From positions 21,821,928 to 21,885,927 of the forward strand of contig JASWHV010000001.1 of the NCBI GenBank assembly GCA_030760725.1: a stretch of 64,000 nt of DNA, read 5' to 3'. Source of the DNA: Neostapfia colusana (Eukaryota; Streptophyta; Magnoliopsida; Poales; Poaceae). Shown in pieces: positions 21,396 to 31,565 of the stretch (its first letter is position 1; each line of letters begins with the position of its first letter). The notes beneath the pieces were generated by a model. The model had not been told where the DNA came from, did not search any database, and saw only the letters and a list, made by a program, of their open reading frames with translations. The position numbers and the translations under genes were made by a program.

Positions 21396-22491
21396 TGTCG
21401 AAGTGTGCGATCAACACTTCCCCCGGGCCTGCACTGGGCAGCCCGCGGAGGTTCTTTTTTTGGAGGGGCTAGTTCCTAGCGGAGAGCTTGCGCGGATGGA
21501 CGAGTTAGTGAGAGCTTGACACGGGAAGTTTTACGTGGTTCAGACCGCCGGAGCGTAAAACCCTACGTCCACGGCGAGCTATGGAGCTCGCTGTATTGCT
21601 TGCTGCTCAGGGCCGGGGGCCTGAGCTTGGGGGTGAGTTACAGCTTGAGAGTGTATGGCTAGCGTATGAGTTGCAGAATGCGAACCCTTGCTATCGACGC
21701 CTACCCGAGCCTTTTATAGTCCAAGGCTCGGGCGGCTTACAAGGGAAGCCGGGACCCGACAGGTGGTCCCGGGAAGATTGTCTATTATCTACCGTATCTG
21801 TAGTTACGCCGGTGGTTGCCTCTGGTCGAAGGCTTCTGAGTCTTCATTTTGCCGCCCTGCCCATGCCGCGCACTAGTCATAGTGGTTGATGACGGCGCAG
21901 GTGGCATGGGATGTCTTGTCGTGGCGTTTATTACCTGGCAGGTTCTGACACCGCGCGCCAGTCTGTGATGCGACTGGACGCAACGGCACCTGACAGGCGC
22001 GTGCTCCGCGTTTCCGCGTCTTGGGAAGACGCGACCTTGAATACCTTGTACGGGCAAGGTGAGGAGCGCCTTTACGCCCGCCGCCTACCGCTCGGGGGCT
22101 GGCAGCACCGTTCTTCTGGCCACGTGGCGGATCCGGAGCCCTTCTCTGAGGTGAGAAGGGCCCGGCCTGCGGGGCACGTGGAGCCTCCGGACCTCTCCCC
22201 GCGGAGGGGGAGGTCCGACCTCTGTATGCCACGTGGCGGGCCCGGAGCTCTCCTCTGTGGAGAGGGAGGTCCGGCCCCGCTGGACGCGTGGCGTCTTCGG
22301 ACCTCTCTCCCGCGGGGGGCGAGGTCCGGCTTCTGTATGCCACGTGGCGGGCCCGGAGCTCTCCTCTGAGGAGAGGGAGGTCTGGCCCCGCCGGACGCGT
22401 GGCGCCTTCGGAGCTCTCCCTGCGGAGAAGGGCGAGTACCTTAGGCATTTTACCCTGTGCGCGGGGGTACCCCATATCTCAGGTACCGACA
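21396..22491 (-). repeat. T7 3' LTR
   Basis: 1096 bp, partner of 29413-30508. It is followed by the polypurine-type tract (minus strand, 22492-22506). Confidence 0.95.
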
Positions 22492-23331
22492 GTGGCCCCC
22501 GGGCCCATCTCGGGGGAGATAGCGAGCCCGAGGTGGGACCTCCGTCTCTTCTGATCCGCGCACTTTCTGTAAGTCCCGAATTGGCCACTGCCGGAGCACG
22601 AACGGCTGCGGGGTCGTGAGAGCGTGCGCTCACTTGATGACTGCTTTTACTGCGGAGACGGGAGCCCCGGCCATGTTGAGCACGCAGGGATTTCGGTGCT
22701 CTTCCACCGCGGGGGGAGGTCCGGCTTCCGTCTGCCACGTGGCGAGCCCAGAGCCCCTCTCAAGGAAGGAGAGAGTTCCGGGCCTGCTGGACACGTGGGG
22801 CCCCCAGGTCCCGCCCCCTCTAGTCCTGGGTCGAAGTAGTTGGTAGCTCCTTTCCCCCTACTTCATGCAGTCCCCGTTGCCGCAACCTGGAAGTCCTGCA
22901 CACAGGTAGAGGAAACGTAATTCTCCTTGGGGGCTCCCCCTCCCTTGTCTCACAGTCTTATTTGACTTACAGCCCCCAACCATACGCTTGATGGTTGGGG
23001 ATTTGTAGAGAGGAAGAGCTGAGCACATGGCAGCCATGTACTGCAAGGGTGATAAAAAATAACTCAATTCGCAATTCAAATGAGTACAAGGAAAGAGCAA
23101 TGTAGGGCAGACTTCTTTTCGTACAACCTTCCATAGGAGGAAGGCAGGCTAAACATGGAGGCCACGACCCACCCCATTAAGAGGGGAAGCAAGACTCTAC
23201 GCGCTTGGAGTCGGAACCAGGCAAAGCTGAACGTAGTCCTGGACCGTCCCCTGGGGTTTAGCTGCTCCGAGCGCTGCTCCTGGACTCTATGGGGTTCATT
23301 ACGAAAAGAATGTACTGACCTATTTTTGCTC
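22492..23331 (-). other. T7 3' untranslated stretch (aORF deleted)
   Basis: It has the same organisation as 5249-6088 in T4: polypurine tract, truncated aORF flank to about 22655, a G-box module (about 22730-22800) and pol 3' UTR. No credible gene. Confidence 0.7.
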
Positions 23332-26300
23332 TTAGGGGTAGAACTTACGGAGGTGTTCTATGTTCCAAGGATTCGGGAGCAGGTCCCCATCCTCGGTGGA
23401 AAGGCGCACACACCTGGGGCGGCATACTTTCGTGACTCGGAAGGGGCCTTCCCAACTAGGGGAGAGTTTGTGGGCCCCTTCACGAGAAAGTATGCGCCGC
23501 AACACCAGGTCACCTTCCTGCAGCTCCCGGGCACGCACAGACCTCTGGTGGTAGCGCCGAAGCGCCTGTCTGTACCGCGCGTTACGGAGTGCCGCATGTA
23601 ATCGGACCTCGTCGTAAGCCCGGACACGGTGAGACTTCATGGTGACTTCTGGAGGAAGTACAGCGTCGACCCCGTACACCATGAAGAAGGGTGTCTCCCC
23701 GGTGGCCCGGCTCTGGGATGTCCGGTTAGCCCATAGCGTGCTCGGAAGTTCATCTACCCAATTGGCACCATGTTTCTTCAGGCTGGCGAAGGTACGAGTC
23801 TTGAGGCCCCGGAGAATCTCCGCATTGGCCCTCTCGACTTGCCCATTGCTCCTCGGGTGAGCGACAGAGGCATAGCATACCTGAATGCCAAGGTCCTCGC
23901 AGTAGTCTTGGAACGCTGCTCTGGTGAACTGGGTCCCATTGTCAGTGATGATCCTGTTTGGGACCCCGAACCGGCAGACAATGGATCTGATGAATTTTGC
24001 TGCTGATTGTTTATTGATGGTGACAACTGGTGTAGCTTCCGGCCACTTGGTGAACTTGTCGATGGCGACATAGAGGTACCGGAACCCCCCGACGGTTCTG
24101 GGGAATGGTCCCAGGATGTCCAGCCCCCACACGGCAAACGGCCACGAGGGCGGGATCATCTGTACCGCCTGAGCCGGTGTATGGATCTGCTTGGAGTGGA
24201 ACTGGCACGCCTTGCAGCTCTCGACCAGCTTGACGGCATCCTGGAGTGCTGTCGGCCAGTAGAAGCCATGCCGGAAGGCTTTACCGACAAGCGTGCGTGA
24301 GGAAGAATGACTTCCACATTCGCCTCCATGGATCTCAGCGAGCAAGTCGCAGCCTTCCCCCTGGGTTATACACTGCAATAGGATGTGGTTGGCGCCACGC
24401 TGGTAGAGATCCCCCACTACCAGCGCGTACCTCTTAGCCATACGCACAATCCGTTCAGCGGTTGCATGTTCATCAGGGAGGATATTGTCCTTCAAGTAGT
24501 CCCGGATCTCCGTGATCCATGCATCGGGTCTGACTTGAGCTTCTGGATCTTGAGCGCTGGGTTGCACGGAGTCCCCAGTGACGCTTACGATCCTTGGCGG
24601 CGCCCACGGTTGTAGGGCCACCGGGACCGCCAGCTTCGAGGTGCTGGTCAAGCCCCCTTCGCCCGGCTCGGCGGGCCGGGCTGTGGGCCACAGCAACGTC
24701 CTCTCGAAGACTCCTTCGGGCGCAGGGGCTCCGTGGAAGCCTTCGTTGAAAGGTCATCGGCTGCGGTATTACCGGCGCGCGGTACGTGGTGCAGGTCCAA
24801 GGTGAGGAATTCTTTCTCCAACATCTGCACGTGAAGCAGATATGCAGCTAGCTGGGGGTCATTGCAGGAGCATTCGCCCTTGACTTGCTTGATGACCAGC
24901 TGGGAGTCGCCCTGTGCCAACAACTGGCGAGCGCCTAAAGACAGGGCTGTCTGCAGGCCAAAGATGAGAGATTCATACTCCGCCATGTTGTTGGTTGCCT
25001 TGAAATTGAGACGCACCATATACCCAAACTGTTCCCCCGATGGCATGAGGAGCAGTACGCCGGCACCGGCTCCCTGCTTTCGCGAGGAGCCGTCGAAGAA
25101 GAGTGTCCAGTGGGGTTCGGTGAAGACCGGAGCTCGGTGCTCCGGTTCTCCGCCCCCATGGCCCCCTGGGTCAGCCTCCGTTGGTGTCCACTCCGCCACA
25201 AAGTCAGCCAGTGCTTGGCTCTTGACTGCATGGCGTGGGAGGAAGTCCAGCTCAAACTCCGCCAGCTCCGCCGCCCATTTAGCAACGTTGCCAGTCGCAT
25301 GGGGGCTGTGAAGAATTGTCTTCAGTGGATACGAGGTGACTACCGAGACCCGGTGGGCCTGGAAGTAATGGCGGAGCTTTCTGGAGGCAACGAGCACCGC
25401 ATACAACAGCTTGTGGACTTCCAGGTACCTTGTCTTGGCATCATGAAGTACTTCGCTGATGTAGTAGACAGGCCTCTGTACGGTTCGAACCCTTTTTCTC
25501 AGGCCTGGGAGGTCCTCGTCCATTGGCCCACTGGAGGTGGGCGGACCCACGGGGGCCTCCGGGAGCTGGGACCCGGAGGCCCTTAAGCTATCTTGATTGT
25601 CCGGGAGCTCCGGGGGGTCTTGGGGGACCTCTGGGAGGTCCCATTTGGCCCCCGGGGGGTCCCGCGGGGCCCCCGGGGGTTTATCTTGGAGGTCCGGGAG
25701 ACTGCCCAGGACCTCCGGGAGGCCGACCTGGACCTCCGGGAGGTTGCCTTGGAGGCCCGGGAGACCGTCTTGGTCCTGCGGGGCCTCCTGGCGTCTGTCT
25801 TCTGCTACCGGAGCAGGTTGTGAAGATTAGGGGTCCGGCCGCTCTGCGACGAGGACCATACTCACTACTTCAGTTGTCGCCGCGATGTAGAGCAACAGGT
25901 GATCTCCAGGCTCAGGGGCTACCATGATTGGTAGGGTCGTCAGGAGTCGCTTCAACTCCTGGAAAGCCTCTTCCGCTTTGTCAGTCCAGGCAAAGGGGCC
26001 TGACTTGCGCAGGAGCTTAAAGAAAGGGAGTGCCCGCTCTGCTAGCCTCGGTATAAACCGACTCAGCGCGGCTAGACATCCTGTGAGTTTCTGGACAATC
26101 CTTGACGCGGGCAGGGGGCCGCATCAAGTCGATGGCCTTGATCTTCTCTGGGTTGGCCTCAATCCCCCGGTGCGAGACCAGGAACCCTAAGAGCTTCCCA
26201 GAGGACACGCCGAACACACATTTATCTGGGTTCAGCTTGGTGCGCGTAGAGCGCAATTTGTCAAATACTAAGGCTTGGTTATCTAGCAGGGACGGACCCT

Positions 26301-26910
26301 GCTTGACCTTGAAAACTATGTCATCGACATACACCTCAACCAGGTCTCTTATTAACTCCCCAAAGGTTTTGTGCATTGCCCGCACAAAGGTGGGGAGTGC
26401 ATTCTTTAGGCCGTAAGGCATAGACACATAGCAATAAAGGCCGTCTACTGTGATGAAGGAGGTGTGCTCCTCGTCCTCCCTAGACATGGGGATCTGATGG
26501 AAACCCGAGTAGGCGTCTAGGAAGCACAGCATATTACAGCCTGACGTTGAGTCTACTATTTGATCTATTCTAGGGAGAGGGAATGGATCTTTAGGACATG
26601 CCTTATTGAGACTGGTGTAGTCGATGCACATCTGGAGCTTCCCGCCAGCCTTCGGGACAACGACGGGGTGCGCCAACCATCGTGGGTGGTGGACCTCCCG
26701 TATGAAGCCAGCGTCCAGCAGCTTCTTGACTTCTTCACGGATGAAGTTCTGCCGCTCGATGGACTGCTTGCGGGGCTTCTGTTGAACCGGCCGGGCGTCG
26801 GGGAAGACTTTCAAGTGGTGCTCGATCACCTTCCTGGGGATCCCCGGCATCTGTGACGGCTGCCATGCAAACACGTCGACGTTGTGCCGGAGGAAGGTGA
26901 CGAGCGCGCC
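23332..26910 (-). pseudogene. T7 pol, multiple lesions
   Basis: The same domain order as T4 pol. Visible damage against T4: a 48-bp in-frame deletion in the integrase C-terminal region (near 23612; AYDEVRLHAALR has lost 16 residues); one G lost near 24731 (frameshift between integrase and RNase H); TAA at 25827-25829 in the linker (TCA to TAA); and one extra A near 26097 (frameshift at the RT thumb). The RT catalytic YVDD and the integrase core residues remain. It lies in frame behind the gag UAG. Confidence 0.9.
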
Positions 26911-26913
26911 TTC

Positions 26914-29355
26914 CTATTTACTATCCAGGCCCCCAGCTACCCGGGTGGTCTGGGTAGCTTCGGCGCCGACTTGGACGACCTTTAAGGGGACGCCGCCCTC
27001 GTCGAGAGGTTGCACCCGGGGTGCTGTGGTGGAAGCACGGTGACGTGCGCACGGGCGGAGCTGGTCCGATTCCGTATTGCCGGGGGCTGAGGCCCCAGCT
27101 GTCGCGAGTGCTTGGAGCTTCTCCAGGGCCGACACTGCAGCAGTGCGGTCCCCACGAATCCTGAGAACACCTGTCGGTGTTGGCATCTTCAGGACAAGGT
27201 AGCCGTAATGGGCTACAGCCATGAACCGGTACAGGGCTGGCCTGCCGATTATGGCGTTGAAGGGGAGGTCTATCTCCGCTACGTCGAACAGGACATACTC
27301 TGTTCGATAGCTGTCCGGAGCCCCGAAGGTCACCGGGAGACTAATGCTTCCGTAGGGGATAACCTGTCCCGGCCCTACCCCTGAGAACGGACTCGACGGG
27401 GTGAGCTTGGCCATCGGGATTTGCAGCTTCTGGAAAGCTGCACGGCTGATGAGGTTCAGCCCAGCCCCTCCATCCACCAAAACATGGTACATTCTCACGT
27501 TGGCGATGGTAGGGGCCACCAGTAGCGGCAGTTGGCCGGCCCCAGCCATGTTCCTGGGGCAGTCGGTGGCATCAAAGCTGATGGGGGTCCCCATCCACTT
27601 TAGGTGCGGTGCAGCACTTGGGAGTGGCGCCACCGACGCTACCGCTCGGCGCAGAGTCTTGACTGCGCTTCGGGACGAGGGGTCGGCGGACCCGCCGTAT
27701 ATGACGTAGAGCTTCTTCCGACGCTCATCGCCGCTGGAGTCGGAATCCTCGTGATTGCGTGCCGCCTTCACGACACGCGGAGGCTCCTGGATCTCCTCTG
27801 GGTGGTCGATGTTGTCTGGAACATCCACCCTCTGCTCATCTTCCTTTGGACGGAAGGGCAGGTCATCAGCCCGCTGCCGCTTCTCCTTGCGGAAGCGCTC
27901 TGCGAGCCTTCGGAACTCCCGGCACTCGGCAGCAGTGTGGCGACAGCTGCCGTGCACGGGGCACATATTGTCTTTATCACCTTCTGGGATTCGTGATCTT
28001 CGCTGCTTCTTGTCGGGGCGTGGCCCCCGAGCCCCACCGAGCGTCGCTGCAGTGACGACTGGGGCTGCGGTCGGTGACTCTATCCTGCTTCTGCCTCGGT
28101 CCTTGGCCTTCCTGCTGCCTCCACAGGGAGTAGGACTGGATCCGGGCAGTCCCCGTGACTCGGAGGATGGCAGCGAGTGCCAGTTCCGTCCTTCGGCAGC
28201 TCTGGCGCATTTGTCTGCCAAGCTGAAGAGCTCTGAGACATCGCGGACCTCCCTGGTCGCGAGCTTCTCGAGCATCTTCTTGTCCCGGACGCCTTGCCGG
28301 AACGCCACCACCACAGAAGCATTTTGAATGTGTGGGATGGTGTTCCGCACCAGGGAGAACCGCTGGATGAAAGAGCGCAGCGACTCCCCAGGTTGCTGCT
28401 GGACGGCGTGGAGGTCGAGCTCCGTGCCAGGCCGGGTGTAGGAGCTGCCGAAGTTGGCTACGAACTGTCGGCAAAGCTCTCCCCAGGAGGTGACGGAACC
28501 ATGGGGGAGGTTCATGAGCCAAGATCGGGCTGGACCGGTCAAGGCGACAGGGAAGTAATTGGCCATGACGGCTTCATTCCCTCCTGCGGCAAGTACGGCG
28601 GTGGAGTAGATCTGGAGAAACTCCGCCGGGTTGATGCTGCCGTCGTACTTCTCGGGCAGGTGTGGCCGAAACTTGCACGGCCACTTCGCAAAGTGAAGAT
28701 GGGGCGCGAGGGCTGCACACCCTGCTTCCGTCACCGCAGGTTCTGGTGCCGCGAACGCTGAGTTCGCACCAGGCACAGTGTACCCCGGTACGGGCAAAGC
28801 TGCACCATAGGCCGGGGGCGCCATCTGCAGTACATATGACTGTGGCATATTCTGCACGGCGCAGGCCTGGGGCAGAGATCGCATGGCGAAGGTCTGCTCT
28901 TCAGGCTGGGTCGAGGCCGACGTCATGCTGTCGTCAGCTTCTTGGTAGCGACGCCTTTCTCGGCGATGCTCGAGGTATACCCGGGCATCTTGACCCGAGC
29001 GACACCGCTCCAGCTCTGTCCTCAGATCCATCGATTGAGGGCTAGCAGAGCTGGAATCTGCCGTCTCGAGAATCCACCGCTGGGTCGCTGCCTGAGGCAC
29101 GTCTCCAGCGGGCGGATTGTGCAGTAGCGCTCTTGCTGCAGCTAGCGCGCCCCTTCCGGGTACGCCCGGCGCTACTGGAGATATTACGCTGGTTGGAGCC
29201 TGCATTGCCGGGGTCGGCGCTGCTAGAGCCGGTTGCTGGCTCCCAGCTTGTACTGACACACTCCGTCCTGAGTGTGTTGGCTTGTACTCCCCCCTAGCCG
29301 CGGCTCGCCGCGGAGGCGGGGGAAGTGAGCTTGCCGCCGAAGGGAGCTTGGTCAT
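26914..29355 (-). CDS. gag: T7 gag-protease, complete
   Basis: 813 codons. The N-terminus (MTKLPSAASSLPPPP) is Pro/Ala-rich. A capsid-type retrotransposon gag domain (about 240-350; NYFPVALTGPARSWLMNLPH, WGELCRQFVANF) is followed by the CHHC knuckle (CPVHGSCRHTAAEC, about 465) and a retropepsin-like domain with VDGGAGLN at about 640-647 and AIIGRPALYRF. It forms the particle and cleaves the polyprotein. DGG in place of the usual DSG/DTG is shared by all copies here. The ATG is 57 nt from the LTR, a very short leader. It ends at the conserved UAG in frame with pol. Confidence 0.93.
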   Translation of the reverse strand: MTKLPSAASSLPPPPRRAAARGEYKPTHSGRSVSVQAGSQQPALAAPTPAMQAPTSVISPVAPGVPGRGALAAARALLHNPPAGDVPQAATQRWILETADSSSASPQSMDLRTELERCRSGQDARVYLEHRRERRRYQEADDSMTSASTQPEEQTFAMRSLPQACAVQNMPQSYVLQMAPPAYGAALPVPGYTVPGANSAFAAPEPAVTEAGCAALAPHLHFAKWPCKFRPHLPEKYDGSINPAEFLQIYSTAVLAAGGNEAVMANYFPVALTGPARSWLMNLPHGSVTSWGELCRQFVANFGSSYTRPGTELDLHAVQQQPGESLRSFIQRFSLVRNTIPHIQNASVVVAFRQGVRDKKMLEKLATREVRDVSELFSLADKCARAAEGRNWHSLPSSESRGLPGSSPTPCGGSRKAKDRGRSRIESPTAAPVVTAATLGGARGPRPDKKQRRSRIPEGDKDNMCPVHGSCRHTAAECREFRRLAERFRKEKRQRADDLPFRPKEDEQRVDVPDNIDHPEEIQEPPRVVKAARNHEDSDSSGDERRKKLYVIYGGSADPSSRSAVKTLRRAVASVAPLPSAAPHLKWMGTPISFDATDCPRNMAGAGQLPLLVAPTIANVRMYHVLVDGGAGLNLISRAAFQKLQIPMAKLTPSSPFSGVGPGQVIPYGSISLPVTFGAPDSYRTEYVLFDVAEIDLPFNAIIGRPALYRFMAVAHYGYLVLKMPTPTGVLRIRGDRTAAVSALEKLQALATAGASAPGNTESDQLRPCARHRASTTAPRVQPLDEGGVPLKVVQVGAEATQTTRVAGGLDSK

Positions 29356-29398
29356 CTTCGTCGGCGGAAACTCGTCGCGCTAGGGGAAAAGCCCCCTA

Positions 29399-29412
29399 CC
29401 TGGCGCGCCAAA
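29399..29412 (-). other. T7 primer binding site
   Basis: TTTGGCGCGCCAGG on the minus strand, immediately inside the 5' LTR. Confidence 0.82.
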
Positions 29413-30508
29413 TGTCGAAGTGTGCGATCGACACTTCCCCCGGGCCTGCACTGGGCAGCCCGCGGAGGTTCTTTTTTCGGAGGGGCTAGATCCTAGCGGA
29501 GAGCTTGCGCGGATGGACGAGTTAGTGAGAGCTTGACACGGGAAGTTTTACGTGGTTCAGGCCGCCGGAGCGTAAAACCCTACGTCCACAGCGAGCTATG
29601 GAGCTCGCTGTATTGCTTGCTGCTCAGGGCCGGGGGCCTGAGCTTGGGGGTGAGTTACAGCTTGAGAGTGTATGGCTAGCGTATGAGTTGCAGAATGCGA
29701 ACCCTTGCTATCGACGCCTACCCGAGCCTTTTATAGTCCAAGGCTCGGGCGGCTTACAAGTGAAGCTGGGACCCTACAGGTGGTCCCGGGAAGATTGTCT
29801 ATTATCTACCGTATCTGTAGTTACGCCGGTGGTTGCCTCTGGTCGAAGGCTTCTGAGTCTTCATTTTGCCGCCCTGCCCATGCCGCGCACTAGTCATAGT
29901 GGTTGATGACGGCGCAGGCGGCATGGGATGTCTTGTCGCGGCGTTTATTACCTGGCAGGTTCTGACACCGCGCGCCAGTCTGTGATGCGACTGGACGCAA
30001 CGGCACCTGACAGGCGCGTGCTCCGCGTTTCCGCGTCTTGGGAAGACGCGGCCTTGAATACCTTGTACGGGCAAGGTGAGGAGCGCCTTTACGCCCGCCG
30101 CTTACCGCTCGGGGGCTGGCAGCACCGTTCTTCTGGCCACGTGGCGGATCCGGAGCCCTTCTCTGAGGTGAGAAGGGCCCGGGCTGCGGGGCACGTGGAG
30201 CCTCCGGACCTCTCCCCGCGGAGGGGGAGGTCCGGCCTCTGTATGCCACGTGGCGGGCCCGGAGCTCTTCTCTGTGGAGAGGGAGGTCCGGCCCCGCTGG
30301 ACGCGTGGCGTCTTCGGACCTCTCTCCCGCGGGGGGCGAGGTCCGGCTTCTGTATGCCACATGGTGGGCCCGGAGCTCTCCTCTGAGGAGAGGGAGGTCC
30401 GGCACCGCCGGACGCGTGGCGCCTTCGGAGCTCTCCCTGCGGAGAAGGGCGAGTACCTTAGGCATTTTACCCTGTGCGCGGGGGTACCCCATATCTTAGG
30501 TACCGACA
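29413..30508 (-). repeat. T7 5' LTR
   Basis: 1096 bp. A perfect 7-bp inverted repeat, GAAGTGT (29417-29423) with ACACTTC (29431-29437), lies 4 nt from the LTR end that borders the primer site; it is preserved in nearly all family T LTRs here. Confidence 0.95.
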
Positions 30509-30713
30509 GTGCGCGTAGAGCGCAACTTGTCAAAAACTAAGGCTAGGTTATCTAACAAAGATGAACCCTGCTTGACCTTGACAACTATGTCATCGACGTA
30601 CACCTCAACTAGGTCTCTTATTAACTCCCCAATGGTTTTGTGCATTGCTCGCACAAAGGTTGGGAGTGCATTCTTTAAGCCGTAAGGCATAGACACATAA
30701 CAATAAAGGCCAT
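30509..30713 (-). pseudogene. T2 pol, RT fragment with the catalytic site
   Basis: 205 bp of T2 reverse transcriptase, including VYVDDIVVKV and SMPYGLKNALPTFVRAMHK. It is broken at 30713 by the T8 LTR. The rest of RT and everything upstream is not found in the window. Confidence 0.88.
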
Positions 30714-31165
30714 TGTCGGTACCTGAGATATGGGGTACCCCCTCGCACAGGGGAAAATGCCTAAGGAACTCGCCCTTCTCCACAGGGAGAGCTCCGAAGG
30801 CGCCATGCGTCCGGCGGGGCTGGACCTCCCTCTCCTCAGAGGAGAGCTCCGGGCCCGCCACATGGCATACAGAAGCCGGACCTCCCCCTCCGCGGGAGAG
30901 AGGTCCGAAGGCGCCACGCGTCCAGCGGGGCCTGACCTCACCCTCCTCAGAGGAGAGCTCCGGGCCCGCCACGTGGCCGACAGAAGCCGAGCCTCCCCCT
31001 CCGCGGGGAGAGGTCCGGAGGCTCCACGTGCCCCGCAGGCCGGACCCTTCTCCCCTCAGAGAAGGGCTCCGGACCCGCCACGTGGCCAGAAGAACGGTGC
31101 TGCCTGCCCCCGAGCGGTAGGCAGCGGGCGTAAAGGCGCCCCATACCTTGCCCGTACAAGGTATT
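30714..31165 (+). repeat. T8: 5' 452 bp of a plus-strand family T LTR
   Basis: It begins at an intact terminus TGTCGGTACC inside T2 RT (preceded by GCCAT) and stops at GTATT, where the T9 LTR begins with another intact terminus. It has three G-box/hairpin units. The remainder of T8 must lie beyond T9, outside the window. Its extent is exactly the same 452 bp as the T2 LTR piece at 406-857. Confidence 0.88.
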
Positions 31166-31565
31166 TGTCGGTACCTGAGATATGGGGTACCCCCGCGCAC
31201 AGAGTAAAATGCCTAAGGTACTCGCCCTTCTCCGCAGGGAGAGCTCCGAAGGCGCCACGTGTCCGGTGGGGCCCGACCTCCCTCTCCTCAGAGGAGAGCT
31301 CCGGGCCCGCCACGTGGCATACAGAAGCCGGACCTCCTCCTCCGCGGGAGGAAGGTCCGAAGACGCCACGCGTCCAGCAGGGCCGGACCTCCCTCTCCTC
31401 AGAGGAGAGCTCCGGGCCCGCCACGTGGCATACAGAAGCTGGACCTCCCCCTCCGCGGGGAGAGGTCCGGAGGCTCAACGTGCACCACGGGACTGACTCT
31501 CCTCTCCTCTGAGAAGGGCTCCGAGCCCGCCACGTGGCAGCAGGACGACGCAGCCTGCCCCGAGC
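31166..31565 (+). repeat. T9 5' LTR, first part
   Basis: The 400-bp U3 start with G-box/hairpin units. It is interrupted at 31565 by C1, and the sequence continues at 51397 after the duplicated CGAGC. Confidence 0.92.

Larger units (their letters stand above)
21396..30508 (-). mobile_element. T7: complete 9.1-kb Tat-like element, flanked by GTGCG
   Basis: A full-length element with both LTRs (1096 bp each), primer site, complete gag-protease, a pol with several lesions, polypurine-type tract, and GTGCG duplications at 21391-21395 and 30509-30513 in T2 RT. About five mismatches are visible in the first 200 bp of the LTR pair, so it is not very recent. It has no antisense ORF. Confidence 0.95.
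406..30713 (-). mobile_element. T2: outermost minus-strand Tat-like element, broken by nested insertions
   Basis: T2 is a Ty3/gypsy element read right to left. Its own pieces are 406-1880, 17808-18785, 19883-21395 and 30509-30713; the intervals are T3, solo LTR T6 and T7. Removing those three insertions and one copy of each 5-bp target duplication restores a continuous pol segment, from the integrase C-terminus back to the reverse transcriptase. To the right it is broken at 30714 by a plus-strand LTR (T8), so the rest of RT, gag, primer site and 5' LTR are not seen. Its pol carries a nonsense codon and a frameshift and is dead. Confidence 0.8.
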
